The notes below the pieces were generated by a model. It was not told the origin of the DNA, ran no database searches, and was given only the letters and a program-made list of their open reading frames with translations. Of a stretch of 29,641 bases of DNA, positions 16,053-25,020 are shown in pieces. The stretch is from Firmicutes bacterium UBA5449 (GTDB lineage Bacteria > Bacillota > SHA-98 > UBA4971). Numbering within the stretch: position 1 is the first letter of the stretch; every line of letters starts with the position of its first letter. Where the stretch lies: positions 1 through 29,641 of the forward strand of contig DIQZ01000066.1 of the NCBI GenBank assembly GCA_002424305.1, read 5' to 3'. A program made the position numbers and the translations under genes.

Positions 16053-17855
16053 TCAACCGGTAACCAGAGGAACAAACCGGAATTCTGTGACGTCAACCAA
16101 GCCTCGATTTGTTATACGAAGCTCAGGGATTACAGGCAAGGAAAGAAGGGCCATTGTCATAAACGGAGATGCCAATCTGCATCCTAAGGCCTGCCACGCC
16201 TGCGCCAGCTCCTCAATGCCTGACTGAACTTTTTCCACCGGTTCATCTGACATGAGGCCTGCAATAGGAAGAGGAAGGATAGCCAGTACTCTGCCATCTT
16301 TCACAACAACCATCCCACCACCGACATCAGCCAAAGCGTTGGCGGCAACAACCATATCCTCTGTATCCATTCCGATAACAAGGAGGTTATGGCTGTCATG
16401 GGCAACAGTTGAGCCCACTGCCCCTGACTCAAGCCCGAACCCTTGGACAAAACCTACTGCCATCGTTCCGGTAGCTTTGTGTCGCTCTATCACAGCTACT
16501 TTCGCCAAGTCCTGTTCACATGACGCGTGAATCTCTCCATTACTATCACAAGGTAGTTCCGCCTCAACATGCTTTGTTACAGCCTGACCCTCTATGACCT
16601 GTATAGCTCTGATACGCACATTCTTGTCGGGCATGCCCGCTTTGATGCGAAAATCATCGGGTTTGAGGGGGTTTGCCAGGTGCACAGAATCCCTGGCATA
16701 AGCAGGGTAAGTCGGTAGTGGGATCTCTTTAAGCATAGATCCCTTTTCTGCAATGATCTCCCCGTCTGCCATAACCCTTTCCGGACGTGGATCAGCAAGA
16801 TCCCTGATAAATAAGATATCAGCAAACTTGCCGGGGGTAATGCTTCCAAGGTCGCAACTCATCCCAAAACACTCTGCTGCATTAATAGTTGCCATCTGAA
16901 TCGCCACAACAGGCGGAGTTCCTTCTTCAATTGCCCGCCTCACCACATGGTTCACATGACCTAGAGTCAGCAAAGTATCAGGGTGCACGTCATCTGTGAC
17001 AAGGACTATGCGCCTTGAATCAACACCTGTCTCTGTATAGCTCTTAATAGTAGCCTTAATGTCACGCCACCCGGACCCCTCTCTGAGTTTCGCGTACATC
17101 CCAAGGCGCAACTTCGCTAAGCTTTCCTGCCAAGTTGTAGACTCATGACAAGATTTGATACCGCATGACGCATAGGCAGAAAGATTTGAGCCGAGATCCG
17201 GGACAGAGTAATGCCCGGTCACGACCTTGCCTGCTTTCAACGTTTCCGAAATCTTACTCGTGACATTCTTATCCCCTGCCAAAACGCCTGGGAAATTCAT
17301 CATCTCTCCAAGGCCTACTACTTCATCCCAAGTCATCGCTTCCCTAATGTCATCCGGCGTGATCTCTGCCCCTGCATCCTCAAAACCCGGAGCTGCGGGG
17401 ACACATGACGGCATTGTGGTGTAGACCTTAAGAGGAAGATTCCGACCCTCCTCCATCATTAACCGTATCCCATTCACCCCAAGCACATTTGCAATCTCAT
17501 GGGGATCCATGAAAACAGCGGTAGTCCCACATGGAAGCACCGCCTTAGCAAACTGGCTGACCGTCACCATGCTGCTTTCTATGTGAAGATGCCCGTCAAG
17601 AAACCCGGGAACCAAGTATAATCCTTCCGCATCAATCACCTGCGTGTTTTTACCGATACATCGAGAAGCATCGCCGACAAGAGCGATTCTCCCGAGACGC
17701 ACTGCAATATCCAAACCATCCAGAATCTCAGATGTAATGACATTCACCAATCGTCCGCTGCGAATAACAACATCAGCAGGTACCCTACCTGTTGCAGTGG
17801 CCACAAGTTCACGACCTACCTCGTATAAAGGTGGTCTCTTCACCAATGGTGACAT
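16053..17855 (-). CDS. ade: Adenine deaminase
   Basis: Hydrolyses adenine to hypoxanthine and ammonia, for purine salvage and nitrogen supply; amidohydrolase superfamily, metal-dependent. The N-terminal metal motif is DGHLHIESSM (His89 and His91). EVVGLGEMMNFPGVL, GHYSVPD and VLVTDDVHPDTL complete the barrel core, and the adenine-deaminase-specific C-terminal region has STVAHDSHNLLVIG. I start at ATG 17855, where GGAGGAG lies 5 nt upstream, giving 600 residues (family 570-600); the frame stays open 49 codons further but is unlike the family. Its upstream gap to the dehydrogenase gene is about 136 bp, with no purine riboswitch that I can recognise. Confidence 0.95.
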   Translation of the reverse strand: MSPLVKRPPLYEVGRELVATATGRVPADVVIRSGRLVNVITSEILDGLDIAVRLGRIALVGDASRCIGKNTQVIDAEGLYLVPGFLDGHLHIESSMVTVSQFAKAVLPCGTTAVFMDPHEIANVLGVNGIRLMMEEGRNLPLKVYTTMPSCVPAAPGFEDAGAEITPDDIREAMTWDEVVGLGEMMNFPGVLAGDKNVTSKISETLKAGKVVTGHYSVPDLGSNLSAYASCGIKSCHESTTWQESLAKLRLGMYAKLREGSGWRDIKATIKSYTETGVDSRRIVLVTDDVHPDTLLTLGHVNHVVRRAIEEGTPPVVAIQMATINAAECFGMSCDLGSITPGKFADILFIRDLADPRPERVMADGEIIAEKGSMLKEIPLPTYPAYARDSVHLANPLKPDDFRIKAGMPDKNVRIRAIQVIEGQAVTKHVEAELPCDSNGEIHASCEQDLAKVAVIERHKATGTMAVGFVQGFGLESGAVGSTVAHDSHNLLVIGMDTEDMVVAANALADVGGGMVVVKDGRVLAILPLPIAGLMSDEPVEKVQSGIEELAQAWQALGCRLASPFMTMALLSLPVIPELRITNRGLVDVTEFRFVPLVTG

Positions 17856-17991
17856 GAATACTCCTCCTCCATCGTAGCACCTTTGATATCCATTCGGCAG
17901 GCCGGTTTGAAGTCCTCCTGGCAAAGGTAATAGATACAACTTACAAACCAGACTGAATGTCACGAACCGGTTGTGGTAGGTAGGAGATGCG

Positions 17992-18993
17992 TCAAGGCAC
18001 AACTATGTTTTGAGGACGGCCTTCAATGAATTTATAGATATTTTCGCAAGTGGTGTCAAGGATGCGCAAGGTAGCCTCGCGGCTGTTAAAGGCATTATGG
18101 GGAGTTATTACTACGTCTTCCCTGCGTAACAGCATCTGATTTTGCACAAAAGTCTTGAGCACATCCTTTGAATAGTTTTTCTTAAGGGCATATCCCTCTT
18201 CAAGCATGAGTTCCTCGCCCTCCAGGACATCGAGACCTGCGCCTCCGATAATGCCCTGATCCAAGGCCCATACTAATGCTTCAGTATCCACTAGTCCGCC
18301 TCTTGCCGTATTTATCAGAATGGCACCCCGCTTAACCTTCTTCAGGCTTTCCTTGCTTATCAGATGATGCGTGTGCTTGCTGTACGGCACATGAAGGGAT
18401 ATTACGTCTGAGGCGCCGAGGAGCTCCTCAAAGGGGACGTAACGGTAGCCTAGCACTTCAGCCAGGAAAATCTCTCTCTTGGTATCATAGGCAAGAACCT
18501 CCATGCCAAAACCTTTTGCTATTCGGATTACGTGAAGGCCAATCTTGCCGCATCCGATAACACCGAGAGTCTTGCGCTTTAGGTCAAACCCCTGTAGTTC
18601 CTCAAGGGAGAAGTCTTGACGAATAGTCCTGCAGTAAGCCTTATGGACATTGCGGGAGAGCGCGAGTATTAGGGCAAATGTATGCTCAGCTACAGTATTC
18701 TCACCATAGAAGGGGACATTCACTACGTGAATCTTACGCTTCTTGCACACATCAATGTCTATATGATCAAACCCTGTTGATCTTGTAGCTATCAGCTTCA
18801 ATTCCGGAAACTCCTTGAGAATATCTGCAGTAAGATGTGAATATATGAATACGCATATGCCCCATGAATCCGCAAGTCCGCTAAGATCTGTCTCGTGAGC
18901 TGTCTCGCGGGAAAAGACAGTCTCAATATCTCGAAGACGCGTGCGATATCTATCCTTTTCCCATTTCTCTACCTCAAAGAAAGCCACTTTCAT
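17992..18993 (-). CDS. D-isomer-specific 2-hydroxyacid dehydrogenase (D-lactate dehydrogenase-like)
   Basis: NAD-dependent enzyme that interconverts a 2-keto acid and its D-2-hydroxy acid; D-lactate/pyruvate is the likeliest pair but this is not proven. The NAD motif GCGKIG is at residues 147-152. Catalytic Arg231 lies in NTARGGLVD, a Glu in GLDVLEGEE, and His299 in TPHNAF. ATG at 18993 gives 333 residues, the family length, and begins MKVAFFEVEKWEK. The nearest G-rich site is 17 nt away, which is poor. Two in-frame ATGs upstream (19032 and 19026) lack a site and fall in a perfect inverted repeat. Divergent from the TPP riboswitch. The dehydrogenase is followed by ade on the same strand and may share a transcript with it. 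Confidence 0.88.
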   Translation of the reverse strand: MKVAFFEVEKWEKDRYRTRLRDIETVFSRETAHETDLSGLADSWGICVFIYSHLTADILKEFPELKLIATRSTGFDHIDIDVCKKRKIHVVNVPFYGENTVAEHTFALILALSRNVHKAYCRTIRQDFSLEELQGFDLKRKTLGVIGCGKIGLHVIRIAKGFGMEVLAYDTKREIFLAEVLGYRYVPFEELLGASDVISLHVPYSKHTHHLISKESLKKVKRGAILINTARGGLVDTEALVWALDQGIIGGAGLDVLEGEELMLEEGYALKKNYSKDVLKTFVQNQMLLRREDVVITPHNAFNSREATLRILDTTCENIYKFIEGRPQNIVVP

Positions 18994-19015
18994 GCATCTA
19001 GTTTGCCACGCCCCC

Positions 19016-19033
19016 CTTGCGCTCATGCGCAAG
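19016..19033. repeat. Perfect inverted repeat in the dehydrogenase leader
   Basis: CTTGCGC and GCGCAAG flank TCAT. As RNA from the minus strand this is a 7-bp, 4-nt-loop hairpin just upstream of the dehydrogenase start and overlapping its G-rich stretch. It could be an operator or a translation-control hairpin. Confidence 0.5.
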
Positions 19034-19075
19034 AAGTGTCATAATAATGAATACATGAAAACTGCATATAGACTG

Positions 19076-19185
19076 TCCGCTGGGGGTGCTGCACATTTTT
19101 TGTGCGGCTGAGAAGGCTAAACACGCCTACCCTTCGAACCTGATTTAACGCAATACTCTGGGTAATGCCAGCGTAGGGAAGCGGG
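19076..19185 (+). ncRNA. TPP (thiamine pyrophosphate) riboswitch
   Basis: The THI-element core is complete and in order: GGGGGTGC near 19082, GGCTGAGAAGG, ACCCTTCGAACCTGAT, then GGGTAATGCCAGCGTAGGGAAG. The closing helix P1 is visible as CCGCT (19077-19081) with AGCGG (19180-19184). It precedes a terminator hairpin and a thiamine transporter gene, so it should shut off thiT transcription when TPP is plentiful. GCGGG of the P1 3' strand (19181-19185) can alternatively pair with CCCGC (19246-19250) in the terminator, a plausible switch between the two states. Confidence 0.96.
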
Positions 19186-19225
19186 TCCCATTCAGTTGAG
19201 AATACGACACAAACCAGGTTAGAGA

Positions 19226-19263
19226 GGCCGCGGACGAATCCAAGTCCCGCGGCCTTTGTTGTT
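19226..19263 (+). terminator. Riboswitch-controlled rho-independent terminator
   Basis: GGCCGCGGAC (19226-19235) pairs with GTCCCGCGGCC (19244-19254) with one bulged C, followed by TTTGTTGTT. It stands between the TPP aptamer and thiT, the usual expression platform. Confidence 0.88.
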
Positions 19264-19379
19264 AAATCTTGCTGTTGAGCTCTATTGTTAGGCCTTTAGA
19301 ATCAATAATCTGCAAATTAGGGAATCTACTAATTGGAACAAACCTAGGTGCCTACCAGGTAAATTTGGAGGGATTAATA

Positions 19380-20021
19380 ATGACAGAGTCATCATGGTTG
19401 AAATCTATCGGAACCGCACTACTTAGAACAGAAAGCATTCTAATAATCGTAGCCATAGGTGTCCTCGTGTATCTTCTATGGCTCACCAATCCTTCTAGGA
19501 CAAAAGGTCGTAGACCTGTCTACACAATAACTGAAATCGGTGTAGCCGTCGCCCTTTCCGTAGTACTAAGCATGATCCGTGTATTCAGAATGCCCCAAGG
19601 GGGATCGGTTTCCCTGGAAATGCTGCCCATCTTCTACGTAGCGCTTCGCAGCGGCGGAGGTGTTGGCTTGCTTGCAGGTCTTGCCTTCGGACTGGCAAAA
19701 TTACTACTGGGTCCGTATGTTGTCCATCCGATCCAATTGCTTCTTGATTACCCCTTGGCATTTGCTTTTCTTGGGTTAGCAGGTTTCTTCCCCAAATACC
19801 CGGTAATCGGAATAATTCTGGGCGGACTCGGCAGATTTGCCATGCATGTGCTGTCCGGAGCAATATTCTTCGCAAGTTATACTCCGGAAGGAACCAACGT
19901 ATGGCTGTACTCGGCAACTTATAACGCCTCTTACATGGTACCTGAACTTGTTATAGCTGTTATCGTCATGCTTGTTCTTGGCTTGGGCAGTCGCAGACGC
20001 ACATCCATCCATAAGAGATAG
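19380..20021 (+). CDS. thiT: Thiamine transporter, ECF S component (ThiT/YuaJ)
   Basis: Substrate-binding membrane subunit of an energy-coupling-factor thiamine importer; it needs shared EcfA, EcfA' and EcfT subunits that are not in this window. Family motifs are MPQGGSVSLEMLPIFY (71-86) and GPYVVHPIQLLLDYPLAF (111-128). The 213-residue product carries an extra hydrophobic segment (about 17-35) before the six-helix core, making it a little longer than the usual 190. ATG 19380 has GGAGG 8 nt upstream. The TPP riboswitch and terminator upstream support both the substrate and feedback control by intracellular TPP. Confidence 0.95.
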   Translation: MTESSWLKSIGTALLRTESILIIVAIGVLVYLLWLTNPSRTKGRRPVYTITEIGVAVALSVVLSMIRVFRMPQGGSVSLEMLPIFYVALRSGGGVGLLAGLAFGLAKLLLGPYVVHPIQLLLDYPLAFAFLGLAGFFPKYPVIGIILGGLGRFAMHVLSGAIFFASYTPEGTNVWLYSATYNASYMVPELVIAVIVMLVLGLGSRRRTSIHKR

Positions 20022-20153
20022 AGCCACATCCATATTGAGTCCCTCTCACAGTTAATGGTCATACAGTATTAGTATGAAGCATAAGCACTACTGCAAGAAG
20101 GAATACTTATACTGACCTTTACAAGTCTAGCCTAGATGGGAGGGCATTCAATA

Positions 20154-20936
20154 ATGGAGAGCGTGAGAGAGTCAGTTGATACTGCGGTAGTTGAAGTTAC
20201 TCCTGATGTATCCACCCAGGAAAAACCCAAGAAGAGAAGAAAGCGTCACGTATTCACAGAGTATGAAGATCAACTTCTCATGAAGGTCCTGGAAAGAAAA
20301 CCGGGGGAAAGAAAGAAAGAGATTGAAAGGCTTGCAAACCTTTTTCAAGTTCCGTACCTTACTTTAAGACACAGATTTTACACGGTTATCAAACGACGCG
20401 CTGAAGCACAAGCACAAGATACAGCAACAGAGCGTGTCCATAAATCCATTGAGAAGGTGACAAGAGAATCTCGCGATTCCCGGATTCCTCACGAAAGCAT
20501 GCAGGCGGAGACCACAACTGATGCCAAGTCAAGCGTAAGGCTGGACCCAATGGAGGAGATTCTGTCTCTGCCTGCAAGAGTAGAGCGTATGGAAAAGCGC
20601 CTGTATGGCATGCTTGACCTCAAAGGATTTGTGGATCGACTCATAGATATCCAAAGACAACTAGAACGTGAACAGCAACTTCTTGAGGAGTTGGCTCAAA
20701 AAGAGCGGGAAATACAACGAATGCGTAATGAAATAGAGAAGAAAGTAGAACGGATGAAGGCTCGTGAGGAAGAGATGGATGACCTTTATAGACAGTTGGA
20801 AGTTACCCTTCATCAATTCATGAACTTATCCTCTATAGATAAATTGAAAGTACTGGGCGACTTCACAATCAAGATTGAAACTGTGGTTGACAGATTCGGG
20901 AATATTGTCAGAAGACGCCCGATTGTCGTGCCATGA
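20154..20936 (+). CDS. Putative Myb/SANT-like DNA-binding protein with coiled coil, function unknown
   Basis: I do not recognise a named family. The 260-residue product has a basic stretch (KPKKRRKRH, about 26-34), then FTEYEDQLLMKVLERKPG...IERLANLFQVPYLTLRHRFYTVIKRR. The spacing of acidic, hydrophobic and basic residues there resembles a Myb/SANT-type helix-turn-helix as in RsfA sporulation regulators, but aromatic positions differ. A polar linker follows, then a strong heptad-rich coiled coil (about 165-225, EREQQLLEELAQKEREIQRM), so it is probably a dimer or higher oligomer. It ends in a conserved-looking IETVVDRFGNIVRRRPIVV. ATG 20154 is chosen because GGGAGGG lies 9 nt upstream; an ATG at 20136 lies before that site. 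Its stop lies 4 bp before repeat array 1, so it is a candidate binder of those palindromes (inference). Confidence 0.7.
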   Translation: MESVRESVDTAVVEVTPDVSTQEKPKKRRKRHVFTEYEDQLLMKVLERKPGERKKEIERLANLFQVPYLTLRHRFYTVIKRRAEAQAQDTATERVHKSIEKVTRESRDSRIPHESMQAETTTDAKSSVRLDPMEEILSLPARVERMEKRLYGMLDLKGFVDRLIDIQRQLEREQQLLEELAQKEREIQRMRNEIEKKVERMKAREEEMDDLYRQLEVTLHQFMNLSSIDKLKVLGDFTIKIETVVDRFGNIVRRRPIVVP

Positions 20937-20939
20937 TTT

Positions 20940-21190
20940 CTGCCCTGTTTCGCGCTCCTTTCCTATCAGGGCTTGGCTATACAACTCTGGACGATCAGAC
21001 TAAGACAATGCCACCTATATGATGATTCTCTGTAACCGGAGAAAGTCATGTTGAACCCTGTCCTGTTTTCGACCACCCGGACCCTGATCAGTGTGGGAAA
21101 ACAGGACTTTTTCATAAATCGGCCTGAGATGCCGGATAGTGTCACATAATCGAGCACAGCTTCTGAAAAGGTGGTAGAATTCCTAACACT
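20940..21190 (+). repeat. Palindrome array 1, diverged copy of the array at 28763-29256
   Basis: About 250 bp between the Myb-like gene and the addA stop. Clear 20-bp units start at 21058 (CTGTCCTGTTTTCGACCACC), 21091 (GTGTGGGAAAACAGGACTTT), 21139 (GTGTCACATAATCGAGCACA) and 21171 (GTGGTAGAATTCCTAACACT). The start-to-start distances are 33, 48 and 32. A weaker unit at 20940 (CTGCCCTGTTTCGCGCTCCT) matches the first unit of the other array. Alignable stretches outside the units, such as ACCCTGATC, TGTAACC and ATCGAGCACAG, show common descent with 28763-29024 in the same orientation. The first two clear units also form an 11-bp stem (GTCCTGTTTTC/GAAAACAGGAC) followed by TTTTTC, so this may double as a plus-strand terminator. 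Confidence 0.75.
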
Positions 21191-21195
21191 GCATC

Positions 21196-24100
21196 TTACA
21201 TAAGAACAGCCTTCCCGGCCCCGAGAAGGTATATATATGCCTCTTTCACCGGACGCCTATAAATAGTCTCCAGAGCTTCTTTGTACACGGAAATCTGGCC
21301 GGCGTACTGAAAGGCGATAGCGTTAGATTCATCCCCCGGCCTTCCGCCGGTCTTAAAGTCAATTAACACAAATCCGTCAGGTTCATTAATTACGCAATCC
21401 ATGATACCTTGCACTAAGACACGTTCCTCTTCAGGGGTAGATTCAGCAAGTCCCGAAAGCTCAGGGTAAATTCTTGAAGCAGGAATTCCAAGAGAGAATG
21501 GAATCTCCCGCATGACTCTATCCGGATCTGCTTTCATACGGACACCAAGAGGGCTTTCAAAAAAGTCGGCAACAGACTCAACATCAACTGCAAGCGCAAG
21601 CTCCTGAGTGAGTAGTTCAGCATCAATCATATTTCTAATACTTACGCGAATACCGGAGGCGTCCAATCGCTCTCTGAGATTTAGATGTTGAATTATGAGG
21701 TGAGTAGCCTCCCCACGCTCAGTGGGGATAATATCAACAGCTTGAAGGAACTTAGGGCGCAGTGTAAGCTGACCCAACATAGGTCTTGCATCTATTACAT
21801 CGTGACGGCTGAATTCTGCATCCTCTCTGCTTGAATCGAATCTCCGCTTTATCTCAGACCAAGTCACTTTGGCGGCCCTCTCGGTCAGCGGCCCGTAGGG
21901 ATATCTCCAGCATGCATGTGCCTGAATTTCCTTGTGAAGCTGAGAATCAACTTGCCTGCCAAGGGGATAAGCGCACACGACACGGCTCCAGTCAACATCA
22001 GAATCCTTGTCGCCTGATCCCTTCAGAGCATCAAAGCCTGAGCATGCCTCAACACGAGAGAGCACCCTTACATTGAATTGGCCGGGATCATTAAATATCT
22101 CAGGATCAACAGGTAGTCCACTAACCTCCGCCAGATTACGAATGGGATACCCGCATCTATGACGAGCGAGAGAAACAGCAACCCAATCCAGGAAACTCCT
22201 GGCCGAATACAGAACTTCCTCCGGCAAGCCCCACCCAATTTGTGAAACACTATTACACCACCGGGATGATTGTTTCTCTAACCCTTTAGCAGACCCCACC
22301 ATTACCAGTCTTTCTCTCGCCCGGGTCATTGCTACATAAAGGACGCGCATCTCTTCAGAGAAAGCCTCCCTGAGCTTTGCCTCTTTCGCAGCATGATGTG
22401 CAAGAGTAGGGTACTTGATCCGCTTGACCGGGTCACAAAACATGGGGCCGAGGCCTACTTCAGAATGAAGGAGAATATCAGCGCCAAGATCAGTTAAGTT
22501 AAACTGCTTCCCCATATCAGGGATGAAGACTACCGGAAATTCCAAGCCCTTGCTTTTATGCACACTCATGATCCTTACGACATCTTCAGCTTCCCCCAGG
22601 GCTCGCGCTGTCCCGAGATCTCCTTCCGCCTCTCTTAGCCTGTCAATAAACTTGAGAAACCTTACGAGGCCTTGGCGCGAGAACCTGTCAAACTGCCTGG
22701 CTCGTTCATGGAATGCGCGAAGATTCGCCTGACGCTGAATCCCCCCGGGCATTCCGCCTACGTAGTCAAGGTACTCCGTATCCCGATATAGCTGCCACAC
22801 CATGGAAGAAAGAGGCACTCTTCGGGCAATAGTCCGCCAATACTCCAGCCTCATCAAGAAGTCATCAACCTTAGAAGCTAATGCTTCCGACTCACAACCG
22901 GATGAGGCAATCTCCAAGGCCCGGTAGAAGTCGCCATCTCTACTACACAAGCGGATTCGGGCCAGTTCATCATGGGAGAACCCGCCTATAGGCGAGCGAA
23001 GCACGGCAGCCAGAGGAATATCCTGCTTAGGATTGTCAATTATCTTCAAGAGTGACAGCATGACCTCTATTTCTGTCGCCTCGAAGTATCCTGTTCCAAG
23101 CTCTGCATATGCAGGCACATCTGCCTGTCTGAACGCTTCAAGAAATATGTTGGCCCTGCCTCTTGTGGCCCGCATGAGCACAACGATATCACGATACGAT
23201 ACAGGCCTGTACGCCTTGCTCTCCTTGTCCCAGACTTGAAACTCAGGACCTGGTTTCCCACTTGCACCACGCACCATCTCAGATATGCGGCGCACAACCA
23301 AACGCGCCTCAACCTCGAGAGATTCCAGCTCTTCTATACCATCCGCCTCTTCAGGTTCATTTTCTTCCATAGCATCTCTTTCAATGAGATAAACTTCTGT
23401 AGGAGGCTCATTACTGTCTCCTCTGAAAAGCGCTGTATCACGCGAAGGATAATTCGCTCCATGTACAAGCTCTGCATCAATGTCATAGTCAATTTCACCT
23501 ACACCTTGCGAAAACACCTGACGGAAGATGAAATTAACTGAGTCGACTATTGTCTGCCTGCTACGAAAATTCCTGGACAAGTCTATGCGGCGATTGGAGC
23601 TGTCTGTATCGGCTTTTGGAAACGCCTTATGTTTCTCCATGAACAGACTTGGCTCAGCAAGGCGAAACCTATATATGCTCTGCTTCACATCGCCTACCAT
23701 GAAACTACTGCGCTCAGATGAGACAAGGCGCAAAATCTCATTTTGTACAGGATTTATGTCCTGATACTCATCAACCAAGACTTCACGATACCTGTTAGCC
23801 AACTCCTTTGCGACATCAGATCTAACCCATTTGCCTCCGGATTCATCCCACTCTCTTAAGACTTTAAGGCATAGATGCTCCATATCTCCGAAATCTATAA
23901 GGTTCCTTTCACGTTTTACGGCTGTATATGCTTCACCAAAACCCTTCACTACAGCGATAAACGTCTTCATGCATGGCGCGATATCTCGGATATCATCAAC
24001 CAGACACTGTGAAGGCCGGGAGAAGCATTCATCTTTCAAAGCCCTCAACGCCTTCTTCGCTTGATTCCTGAGATCTTGCGCCCTATTCTTCAGAGCATCA

Positions 24101-25020
24101 TCGCAGGTTCCCGCTTTTATGCCCGGGAGAGTCCGGAATTCGAATGTATTTAGAAGGGACTCAACGCCTTCCCAATCTCCGTCCCTGCATACCTCTGATA
24201 GCCTTGAGCAAGCCTGAAACTCCTCTTGGAGGACTTCCACATAACGAGTCGGGCCCTCGGGCATACCTGCAATCTCCAAAGCCTGACTCAGACTTCTATG
24301 GGCTATCAATGCTTCACGCGCTATCCACTTAAGCGCAAGTCTTGTCCAGACTAGGTCATTAATATGAACATCAGCAGGAATGCAGAACGCAGAGATTAGC
24401 CGGGAAAACCACCTGTCCGGGTCAGGCCTGCTGCGAGAGAAATTATAGACCCGAAGAGCCAAGTCCTTGACGTTTTCATCTCCCCGTCTTCCTCCATACC
24501 TGTCCACAAGATCCATAAATTCGTCCCCGAAGTCGGAATCATTGTAGTAACCTTCGAATAAGTCGTCTATGACTTCCAGTTGAAGCAACCGGTTTTCTAC
24601 ATCGTCCATCCCTCGAAATGCAGGATCAATATGCAGGCGGTAAAAATACTGTCTGATGATCCTGTGGCAAAATGAATGAAGCGTGGATATATCAGCCTTA
24701 TTAACAAGAGCCAACTGCCTGGCAAGTCCCTCGTCCTCCGGTGCCTTTTCCAGCTCATGTTCCAGGGCTTTAGCTATTCTGTCTCTCATCTCGGCAGCTG
24801 CCGCATCAGTAAAAGTAACAACCAGTAACCTATCAATATCTATGGGCTCCTTAGGGTGTGTAAGGAGGAATATTACCCGTCTAACCAGGACCGCGGTTTT
24901 TCCTGCGCCTGCTGCCGCAGAGACTAGTAGGTTTTGATTCCTTGTAGTTATCGCTTCCCACTGCTCATCAGTCCACGGAGATTCTCGAGGAATAGCAGGG
25001 GATTTCCTGTCACTTGTCAT
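21196..25020 (-). CDS. addA: AddAB helicase-nuclease subunit A
   Basis: UvrD-type 3'-5' DNA helicase with a C-terminal nuclease; with AddB it processes double-strand ends for RecA-mediated repair. Walker A SAAAGAGKTA is at residues 34-43 and the motif II region VDEYQDINPVQ is near 414-424. IDLSRNFRSR, VRIMSVHKSKGLEFPVVFI and LYVAMTRARERL are the later SF1 motifs. The RecB-type nuclease motif LIDFKTG (Asp1221, Lys1223) is intact near the C-terminus. At 1274 residues it is full length. Its ATG overlaps the addB stop (ATGA), so the pair is translationally coupled. No sbcCD follows; downstream is palindrome array 1. Confidence 0.97.
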   Translation of the reverse strand: MTSDRKSPAIPRESPWTDEQWEAITTRNQNLLVSAAAGAGKTAVLVRRVIFLLTHPKEPIDIDRLLVVTFTDAAAAEMRDRIAKALEHELEKAPEDEGLARQLALVNKADISTLHSFCHRIIRQYFYRLHIDPAFRGMDDVENRLLQLEVIDDLFEGYYNDSDFGDEFMDLVDRYGGRRGDENVKDLALRVYNFSRSRPDPDRWFSRLISAFCIPADVHINDLVWTRLALKWIAREALIAHRSLSQALEIAGMPEGPTRYVEVLQEEFQACSRLSEVCRDGDWEGVESLLNTFEFRTLPGIKAGTCDDALKNRAQDLRNQAKKALRALKDECFSRPSQCLVDDIRDIAPCMKTFIAVVKGFGEAYTAVKRERNLIDFGDMEHLCLKVLREWDESGGKWVRSDVAKELANRYREVLVDEYQDINPVQNEILRLVSSERSSFMVGDVKQSIYRFRLAEPSLFMEKHKAFPKADTDSSNRRIDLSRNFRSRQTIVDSVNFIFRQVFSQGVGEIDYDIDAELVHGANYPSRDTALFRGDSNEPPTEVYLIERDAMEENEPEEADGIEELESLEVEARLVVRRISEMVRGASGKPGPEFQVWDKESKAYRPVSYRDIVVLMRATRGRANIFLEAFRQADVPAYAELGTGYFEATEIEVMLSLLKIIDNPKQDIPLAAVLRSPIGGFSHDELARIRLCSRDGDFYRALEIASSGCESEALASKVDDFLMRLEYWRTIARRVPLSSMVWQLYRDTEYLDYVGGMPGGIQRQANLRAFHERARQFDRFSRQGLVRFLKFIDRLREAEGDLGTARALGEAEDVVRIMSVHKSKGLEFPVVFIPDMGKQFNLTDLGADILLHSEVGLGPMFCDPVKRIKYPTLAHHAAKEAKLREAFSEEMRVLYVAMTRARERLVMVGSAKGLEKQSSRWCNSVSQIGWGLPEEVLYSARSFLDWVAVSLARHRCGYPIRNLAEVSGLPVDPEIFNDPGQFNVRVLSRVEACSGFDALKGSGDKDSDVDWSRVVCAYPLGRQVDSQLHKEIQAHACWRYPYGPLTERAAKVTWSEIKRRFDSSREDAEFSRHDVIDARPMLGQLTLRPKFLQAVDIIPTERGEATHLIIQHLNLRERLDASGIRVSIRNMIDAELLTQELALAVDVESVADFFESPLGVRMKADPDRVMREIPFSLGIPASRIYPELSGLAESTPEEERVLVQGIMDCVINEPDGFVLIDFKTGGRPGDESNAIAFQYAGQISVYKEALETIYRRPVKEAYIYLLGAGKAVLM

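Noticed and set aside
17856..17991. Purine riboswitch before adenine deaminase
   Set aside because: The conserved junction and loop sequences of the purine aptamer are absent from the gap.
20075..20112. Sigma-F/sigma-G promoter before the Myb-like gene
   Set aside because: GCATA followed after 16 nt by GGAATACTTA fits the -35 but misses key -10 positions; too weak to list even though RsfA-like genes can be forespore-specific.
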